Shown: positions 58,893-64,000 of the stretch, piece by piece
How the letters are laid out: each line of letters starts with the position of its first letter
Numbering within the stretch: position 1 is the first letter of the stretch
NCBI GenBank assembly: GCA_964581515.1
Contig: CAZOOV010000012.1
Coordinates: 14,505 to 78,504 of the forward strand
Direction of reading: 5' to 3'
Origin: JACJVV01 sp964581515
GTDB taxonomy: Archaea > Nanobdellota > Nanobdellia > Woesearchaeales > JACJVV01
Length of the DNA stretch: 64,000 nt
The notes under the pieces: model-generated
Database searches by the model: none
What the model saw: the letters and a program-made list of their open reading frames with translations, nothing else
What the model was told of the DNA's origin: nothing
Program-made: the position numbers and the translations under genes

Positions 58893-59165
58893 TGAGCAGA
58901 CTATGCTGGGTAGTTAGTCTCTACCTGTTACTGCAAGCAGACTTCATGGCAGAGCTAGTGCCTGATTGAGGCTTGGGGTTTATTGTAAAGTCTTTGCCTG
59001 GACGTTGAGAATCTGTCCTTTTGGACCGAAATTCAAGGGAATTATGTCAGACCAGGAATGGAGCAGCATTAACCGTGTTTTTTGGTGTCTTTAGGGTTGC
59101 GGATTTGAGGAAAGGTGAAGGTAGCCTTATAGTGAATCTTTTGTCAAGGTTGGGGTGTCTGCTCA
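58893..59165 (+). ncRNA. Signal recognition particle RNA (7S RNA)
   Basis: TGAGCAGAC (58893-58901) pairs perfectly with GTCTGCTCA (59157-59165), the closing helix 1 of archaeal SRP RNA. The Alu domain has helices 3-4 with the conserved TGTTAC. The S domain contains GTCAGACCAGGAATGGAGCAGCA-like helix 8 sequence near 59046-59069 where SRP54 binds. The length of about 273 nt is usual for archaea. Its 3' end overlaps the 3' end of the convergent Lrp-type gene by about 22 bp. Confidence 0.9.
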
Positions 59166-60178
59166 CTTTTCTTTGATTTTTTTATTGAGTCAGATGTTTT
59201 AGCCAGTAATCCTTTTGGGAATAAATTGAAAAGTATTTGATCCTTGATTAGTAAATATTGTTGATGGTTTATTATGTCTGAATATTCTTTTCTTATATTT
59301 CTTGATAGTTTATCAATTCCTTCTGAATCCTTATATGCACATGTAAATATTATTTTTTGACTTATTGCATCATAGAATGCATAACGGATATTTCCTTCTT
59401 CTTTTATCCTTGAATGCAAGTTTTGCAATCTTTCTTGAGAAATATTTTTTAAGCTTATCGTATAGAGATATTCAGTATAGCCTAAATTTTTTAAGTTTAT
59501 TTCAGAAAAGAATTTTAGGATTATTCCTTTATCTTTCAAGTTTTTTATCCTATAACGTACAATGTCTGTTGTTAATTCGAGCTTTTCTGCAATCTTTAAT
59601 AATGACAAAGAAGAATCTTCATTTAGAACCTGTAAAATTTTTTTGTCAATCTCATCAATTTTGTAGATGTTTTTTGTTCTCTGTTTTTTTTGTACTTCTT
59701 TAATTTGTAAGTCTTTATAGAAATCAGATGTCAAATGTTCAACACGTAGTGGGAATGAGGAGAAAAAAATTTGATAAGTATTTAATAAATTACCAAATCT
59801 TAGTATTATATTGTCTAAAATCTCTTCTATAGATGTAATATTTGGTACTATGAATTCTGCAAATATATCCCATTGACCTGATAATGAGGCAACCCAATTT
59901 ACTTTATTGTGGTTTTTGAAGTATTCTATAATGCTTGGATTTTCATATATATCTTCATTGAATCTTAGAAGCAAGGCAACAGTGGTCAAGTTAATACTTC
60001 CTAAATTGATTATTGAAGCAAATTTTGTTATTATGCCTTTGTCTTTTAACCTTTGAATACGATATTTGACAGTGTTTTTGCTTAGGCTGATTTTTTTAGA
60101 GAGTTGTGTGTAACTGAGCCTTGAATCTGTTGATAGGTAATATAACAGTTTTTTATCTTTTACATCTAATTTTAGCAT
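59144..60178 (-). CDS. Tandem Lrp/AsnC-family transcription regulator
   Basis: 344 residues, two complete Lrp units in a row. The first winged helix (KLLYYLSTDSRLSYTQLSKK, KNTVKYRIQRLKDKGIITKF) and ligand-binding half are repeated from about residue 175 (KKILQVLNEDSSLSLLKIAE, DIVRYRIKNLKDKGIILKFF). Single-unit Lrp proteins are the norm, so this is an internal duplication acting as a built-in dimer. It is divergent from the 60287 membrane gene. Its last codons lie within the SRP RNA. Confidence 0.85.
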   Translation of the reverse strand: MLKLDVKDKKLLYYLSTDSRLSYTQLSKKISLSKNTVKYRIQRLKDKGIITKFASIINLGSINLTTVALLLRFNEDIYENPSIIEYFKNHNKVNWVASLSGQWDIFAEFIVPNITSIEEILDNIILRFGNLLNTYQIFFSSFPLRVEHLTSDFYKDLQIKEVQKKQRTKNIYKIDEIDKKILQVLNEDSSLSLLKIAEKLELTTDIVRYRIKNLKDKGIILKFFSEINLKNLGYTEYLYTISLKNISQERLQNLHSRIKEEGNIRYAFYDAISQKIIFTCAYKDSEGIDKLSRNIRKEYSDIINHQQYLLIKDQILFNLFPKGLLAKTSDSIKKSKKSEQTPQP

Positions 60179-60275
60179 ATTATTGCGATTATATGTATTA
60201 TATTATAAATATTTCCATTATTTCTCGACTTTTAATTAAGATATTTGATATATTATAGTGTTTATACTTCTATTA

Positions 60276-60281
60276 GGTGAT
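60276..60281 (+). promoter_or_regulatory. Ribosome-binding site supporting an ATT start
   Basis: GGTGAT sits 5 nt before ATT 60287 and about 30 nt before the first in-frame ATG, which has no suitable ribosome-binding site. It matches the site before other starts in this genome (for example radA). Confidence 0.5.
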
Positions 60282-60286
60282 ACAAA

Positions 60287-61075
60287 ATTAAACTACTAAG
60301 CTTATGTTGGCCAATGATTATTGTCATAACAATCAGTTTGTATTTATTGACAATATTTACTTTGCCTTTTAATGGTGTCACAGCAACCATCTTCTTATTT
60401 GCACTGATGGCATTCTGGAGCAGACTTCCTGGTGTTGGTATTCCTCACCCTTTATTAGTCTTGTATTACATGGATTTTGTCGATATCTTTACTATGTTGA
60501 TTGCTGTTAATGTAGGACCTATGCCAGCGATTGCATTTACTCTTTTCACAAATTATGCTTCAAGAGCAGTAGGAGTCTATCCGCATTGGGTTATGGTTAT
60601 CAAAGACGGTTTAAGCCAGTCTATGGTTTGTTTATTAATACCTTTTGTACATGGGCTTTTAGGGGGAGATATACTCATGACAGTAGTTGCTTATACATTG
60701 CTACGTGCTGTTGGATTCTTCATCCTTTGGATGATATGGCCTCCATGGGGTCTTATCAAGCAATTGACTGTACAGATAAGTGAGAATGCTGTTGTCTTGG
60801 CGATAAATATTCTTTATGCAAAGATATTTGGTAGTTTTTTAGATAATTTGTTGAAGAAAGGTGTACAATTCAATTGGTTGTTATTTGTATTCGCTACAAT
60901 AGTTATATTGTTTTTTTATTTTTCATTGTATGGCATAAATTTGGCAACACCAAAAAAAGCTGCGAAACGTCTTGTGAAGAATGTTATTAAAAAAGAAAAT
61001 ATAGTTGATGAAGTAAATATTGAATTTCAAGAATTACATGAATTTCAAGAAATAAAGAAGTCATTAGACCTTTAA
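60287..61075 (+). CDS. Orphan multi-pass membrane protein (paralogue 2), probable ATT start
   Basis: 262 residues if begun at ATT 60287, 253 if at ATG 60314. IKLLSLCWPMIIVITISLYL aligns end to end with MKYINLVWPLVLVTTVGLYL of the 36455 gene, so the codon in the Met place is ATT. About six helices follow, with FWSRLPGVGIPHPLLVLYYM, DFVDIFTMLIAVNVG and KGVQFNWLLFVFA shared with the paralogue. Adjacent divergent Lrp-type regulator suggests the same regulator-plus-membrane-protein arrangement seen at 35402-37264. Function unknown. Confidence 0.7.
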   Translation: MKLLSLCWPMIIVITISLYLLTIFTLPFNGVTATIFLFALMAFWSRLPGVGIPHPLLVLYYMDFVDIFTMLIAVNVGPMPAIAFTLFTNYASRAVGVYPHWVMVIKDGLSQSMVCLLIPFVHGLLGGDILMTVVAYTLLRAVGFFILWMIWPPWGLIKQLTVQISENAVVLAINILYAKIFGSFLDNLLKKGVQFNWLLFVFATIVILFFYFSLYGINLATPKKAAKRLVKNVIKKENIVDEVNIEFQELHEFQEIKKSLDL

Positions 61076-61128
61076 TAGCTTATGTTTTTTCGAAATGTTT
61101 ATTAAATTGTAAGGTTATTGCTAATTCA

Positions 61129-61938
61129 ATGACAAAGATTTACTTTTTGGGAACAGGGGGAGATAGTTATGTCATCTCTAAATGTATAAGAAATTCAGGT
61201 GGCATTGTTATTCAGCATGATGATCTTCAATTTCATATAGATCCTGGACCAAACTCCTTACATATGGCAAAGAAAAGCGGGATTAATATAAGGGCAACTA
61301 CAGCAGTAGTATGTACTTCTCCTAAAATAACCCATTGTAATGATATTAATGCATTAATTAGTGGGATGACATATAATGGCGTTGATGTTAAAGGAGTCAT
61401 TGTTGGAACAAGGACAATGGTCGAGGGTGATGAGAATAATACACCTCTTTTGCAGGATTTTTTTAAGAATTGTGTAGAAAGAGTTATTGTTGCAGAGTCA
61501 GGAAAAAAAATTGGAATTGAAACTGCTGATATAATCTTTTGTGAAACTACTGATTATTGTGATAGTGTTGGAATGATGATACATATGCCAGATTTGAATA
61601 TAGGATATACTTCTGATACTTCTTATAGTGATAAGATTGCAAAACAATATTTGAAATCAGATATATTGATATTGAATGTTCAAAATCCTTTTGGGGTAAA
61701 TTCTAAATATAAGATGTCAAGTGATGATGCAATAAAATTTGTTGATAAAGTTAAACCACAACTTGCAATACTTACACATTTTGGCAAAGAGATGCTTGAG
61801 AAAGATCCATTACTTCAAGCAAGGCAGATACATGCTGCAACAGGTGTACAAATTATGGCAGTTACTGATGGACAAGCAATAAGCCCTACTTCTTATTCTG
61901 CTAAAGGAAAGCAAAGACAGCTAAAGCAGTTTCAGTGA
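61129..61938 (+). CDS. MBL-fold protein with degenerate HxHxDH motif
   Basis: 269 residues. IYFLGTGGDSYV at the start, FHIDPGPNSLHMA, SGMTYNG and late Asp/His ligands (YTSDTSYSDK; LAILTHFGKEML) are those of archaeal tRNase Z-like/MBL proteins. The first metal motif, where relatives read SHxHxDHxND, here reads SPKITHCND: two His are missing. It may be inactive or bind one metal only. Confidence 0.7.
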   Translation: MTKIYFLGTGGDSYVISKCIRNSGGIVIQHDDLQFHIDPGPNSLHMAKKSGINIRATTAVVCTSPKITHCNDINALISGMTYNGVDVKGVIVGTRTMVEGDENNTPLLQDFFKNCVERVIVAESGKKIGIETADIIFCETTDYCDSVGMMIHMPDLNIGYTSDTSYSDKIAKQYLKSDILILNVQNPFGVNSKYKMSSDDAIKFVDKVKPQLAILTHFGKEMLEKDPLLQARQIHAATGVQIMAVTDGQAISPTSYSAKGKQRQLKQFQ

Positions 61939-62008
61939 GTCTATTTATAATTATAAATTAGAATTCTTAGATTATTATTAGATTAAGAATAATTAGAATT
62001 TAAGATAA

Positions 62009-62920
62009 TTAAATTAAGAAAGTAATTCCCCATCCAATCATGCATCCAATAGTAATGAAAGGCATTGCAGGATAGAATTTGTTTTTTTTTGAAAGAAAGA
62101 GTAAGCAAGCAAGTGTAATAGTTGAAGTAATTACAGGGATTAATGCAATTAACATGCTTTGAAAAAATGTTGCTGTAATAATTGATTCTTTCATTATTGC
62201 TACTGCAAATAATAATGGGAATGCCATATCTCCTCCACCAAGTATCGCTACTTTTGCTTCATTTGTAGTTCTTTTACTTTTACCTTTTTGTTTTTTTGCT
62301 ATTTTATGTTTAGTTATTGTAACTTTCTTTGTACTATATGGGATCATTGCTCCTGCAAACATATTTTGACTAGTTTGGAAGTTTGCTAATACTATCATAT
62401 GTTTTATTTTCCATACAGCAATCATATCATAAATTGAAATACCTATAAGTAATATAGCTATCCAAAGAGGCATAAGTATATTGATTAATAGTGCAGCAAT
62501 ACCACTATAAATGAATATTTGTGTTATATTTTGAATATATATATTTGGTTTGTATATGCTCCATATTGTAAGGATTAAAGCTAAGATTAGGCCAATAATA
62601 TTGCCTGTAAGTGATTTAAATGCAAATAGTAATGATACAAAAATAGCAAGGAAAAACCATACCTTAATCACTTTTATAGCACGAATTTTTATCAGTATGA
62701 GTATTATAGCTGTGCCAAGTAAGATTGCTCCAATAAGAATTACTGGTGAATATTCTGGACTTACATCTAACCTTTCAACACCAAGAGCAAGTTCAGGATA
62801 TTCATATTCTTGAGTATCTGGATTATAATCCATATTTAGGCCGGCTATATAGAGCCCGATTATTTGAGAAATAAGATAGATTAAGACGAGCATAAGTGTA
62901 ATCTTAATGGTATGCTTCAT
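62009..62920 (-). CDS. Presenilin/signal peptide peptidase-type aspartic protease
   Basis: 303 residues with about nine helices. ISIYDMIAVW carries the first catalytic Asp in YD, and GGGDMAFPLLFAV carries the second in GxGD. The final PAL motif reads YPAMPF, one residue from the usual. A basic loop (KHKIAKKQKGKSKRTTNEAK) separates the catalytic halves. These archaeal proteases cleave within membranes, possibly removing signal-peptide remnants of the many secreted proteins here. Divergent from the 62976 gene. Confidence 0.85.
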   Translation of the reverse strand: MKHTIKITLMLVLIYLISQIIGLYIAGLNMDYNPDTQEYEYPELALGVERLDVSPEYSPVILIGAILLGTAIILILIKIRAIKVIKVWFFLAIFVSLLFAFKSLTGNIIGLILALILTIWSIYKPNIYIQNITQIFIYSGIAALLINILMPLWIAILLIGISIYDMIAVWKIKHMIVLANFQTSQNMFAGAMIPYSTKKVTITKHKIAKKQKGKSKRTTNEAKVAILGGGDMAFPLLFAVAIMKESIITATFFQSMLIALIPVITSTITLACLLFLSKKNKFYPAMPFITIGCMIGWGITFLI

Positions 62921-62975
62921 ATTATATTATCCTTATTACTAATATTTATAAAGCTTTTTTAATATATATATTGTA

Positions 62976-63425
62976 ATGAAGCTTTTTCACTCAGTTAATA
63001 TAAGTGTCTTTATAAAAGACGAAGAGGACTATGATAGTATTAAAGAGAATTTTATAGGATTATTTCCATTTAATCTGGAAGAAGCAAGAGTTAATTTATC
63101 TGAAACAAATGCTTCTACATTTAATGATAGGACAATTAGGATACTTGAAGTTAGACTGGAAAGAAACAGGCAGATAAATGACTTTATGAAAGCTGTAAAA
63201 GAAAAATTATCCATCACTGATAGAGAGATGATGATTAAGCAGATTAATACAAGGCTTGATGATAATCTTGATTTCTTTTTTAGGTTGAGCAAGTCTGAAT
63301 TGATTGAAGAAGGAAAATGTGTTGTGGTGGATGATGGCAATTGTTATCATTTTAAATGTCATATAGCGACATTTCCTCAAAATAAGAAGAAAGCAAAAGA
63401 ACTTATTCAAGATTTTTTGTCATGA
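62976..63425 (+). CDS. COG1325-like RNA-binding domain protein (149 aa)
   Basis: 149 residues. MKLFHSVNISVFIKDEEDYD and LEVRLERNRQINDFMKAVKE, NLDFFFRLSKSELIEEGKCV match small archaeal DUF54/COG1325 proteins, thought to bind RNA alongside the exosome. TATTTATAAAGC lies 30-35 bp upstream, so initiation is nearly leaderless. Confidence 0.78.
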   Translation: MKLFHSVNISVFIKDEEDYDSIKENFIGLFPFNLEEARVNLSETNASTFNDRTIRILEVRLERNRQINDFMKAVKEKLSITDREMMIKQINTRLDDNLDFFFRLSKSELIEEGKCVVVDDGNCYHFKCHIATFPQNKKKAKELIQDFLS

Positions 63426-63450
63426 GATGCATATCAAAAAGAGGCGTTAA

Positions 63451-63978
63451 ATGGTTAAATTAGTGTGTTATAATATTGAATACTGTGAGGGAATAATTGG
63501 ACATTGGTACCAATATCTTGAGTTCTGGAAGACTTTTTTTCCACCACAAAAAATAGAACAAGAAATGGTGGCTGCATTAAAAAAAGTTAATCCTGATATT
63601 CTTGCTTTAGTTGAAGTAGACTCTGGTTCTTTTAGATCAAAGAAAGATGAAGGAGTTTTTTTTGAGAATCAATTACATATGAAAAGTATTGTAGAAGGAA
63701 TAAAATATTCTTTTGAAGGATGGACGAAATTGTTTCATTATGTTCCAATATTAAATAAACAAGCAAATGCTATTGCTTCTAAATATAAGCTTACTGATGT
63801 AAAATATCATATTCTTCATGAAGGAACAAAACGTGTGGTGATTGAAGCAAGTATAAAATGTCCTAAGAAAGTCACACTTCTTCTTGCACATCTAGCTTTA
63901 AAAGGAAAAATCAGAAAAATGCAGATTGAAGAATTAGCAGGAATAGTTAATGTGAGCATAGCGAACATAGGGGTTTAA
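63451..63978 (+). pseudogene. Endonuclease/exonuclease/phosphatase-family gene, truncated at the 3' end
   Basis: The first about 165 residues read as an EEP-family protein: KLVCYNIEYCEG, NPDILALVEVD, KQANAIASKY, LLLAHLALKGKIRKMQIEEL. After AGIVN the sequence turns to VSIANIGV and stops at TAA (63976-63978), where relatives normally continue with a GDFN-type catalytic motif. From about 63951 the DNA looks foreign (hairpins at 63970-63997), so the gene was probably cut by an insertion. The rest lies beyond the window. Confidence 0.55.
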
Positions 63979-63997
63979 TTCCCCGACCTTTAGGTCG
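63970..63997. mobile_element. Possible end of an IS200/IS605-like element
   Basis: GGGG (63970-63973), TTTAATT, CCCC (63981-63984), then CGACCT (63984-63989), TT, AGGTCG (63992-63997): two adjacent short hairpins at the point where the EEP homology stops. Such subterminal hairpins are typical of IS200/IS605 elements; no transposase is visible as the window ends. Confidence 0.35.
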
Positions 63998-64000
63998 ATT

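Overview
The window is AT-rich, gene-dense archaeal DNA. Archaeal-only informational genes show this: RPA-type replication protein A, RadA, a Hef-type helicase/nuclease, the rps13-rps4-rps11-rpoD-rpl18e-rpl13-rps9-rpoN cluster, an archaeal/eukaryotic-type TrpRS, a TrmB regulator, TATA-box promoters about 25 bp upstream of starts, leaderless genes and GGTGAT/GGAGG ribosome-binding sites. A bacterial-type LeuRS, many orphan small proteins, and a very large battery of surface genes suggest a DPANN lineage such as Woesearchaeota or Pacearchaeota. That placement is inference; no rRNA gene is present in the window.

Region 1 (1-27605) is one continuous plus-strand surface locus. It opens with a giant secreted Ig-like, cysteine-rich protein (3209 residues visible, 5' end outside the window), overlapping by 4 nt a membrane-anchored partner with calcium-binding thrombospondin-3 repeats. 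About twenty consecutive small genes follow. Nearly all encode a short basic N-terminus ending in KK/RK plus A, S, G or Q, then one hydrophobic helix, then an extracellular domain. This is the architecture of type IV pilin-like (class III signal) proteins. They include a family of six mini-proteins with an even number of cysteines and a near-terminal Cys-Cys pair, a pair of CxxC proteins with Gly/Ala-rich membrane segments, and two tiny leaderless hydrophobic proteins. No assembly ATPase or platform protein is visible in the window.

Region 2 (27606-33000) holds DNA replication and recombination genes: RPA, a conserved 86-residue protein next to radA whose leader has four mutually complementary Shine-Dalgarno/anti-Shine-Dalgarno segments and an overlapping upstream ORF, radA, and a TRAM protein. 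Region 3 (33068-40996) is mostly minus strand: Hef, a TrmB-type regulator divergent from an orphan membrane protein with a palindrome between them, an MBL hydrolase, a degenerate site-2 protease, a TraB-family protein, a PRC-barrel protein and a candidate structured RNA.

Region 4 (41081-45411) is the ribosomal protein/RNA polymerase operon. Region 5 (45463-59165) holds purine nucleoside phosphorylase, bacterial-type LeuRS, a DUF2339-like membrane protein with a partner carrying TSP3 repeats, an HAD phosphatase, TrpRS followed by a second candidate structured RNA, a membrane-tethered FKBP, an O-antigen-ligase-like protein with TPRs, and the SRP (7S) RNA. Region 6 (59144-64000) holds a tandem Lrp regulator divergent from a paralogue of the orphan membrane protein (probably starting at AUU), a degenerate MBL protein, a presenilin-type protease, a COG1325-like RNA-binding protein, and an endonuclease/exonuclease/phosphatase gene cut short at the right edge by what looks like the end of a mobile element. 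No tRNA gene, CRISPR array or complete transposase was found.
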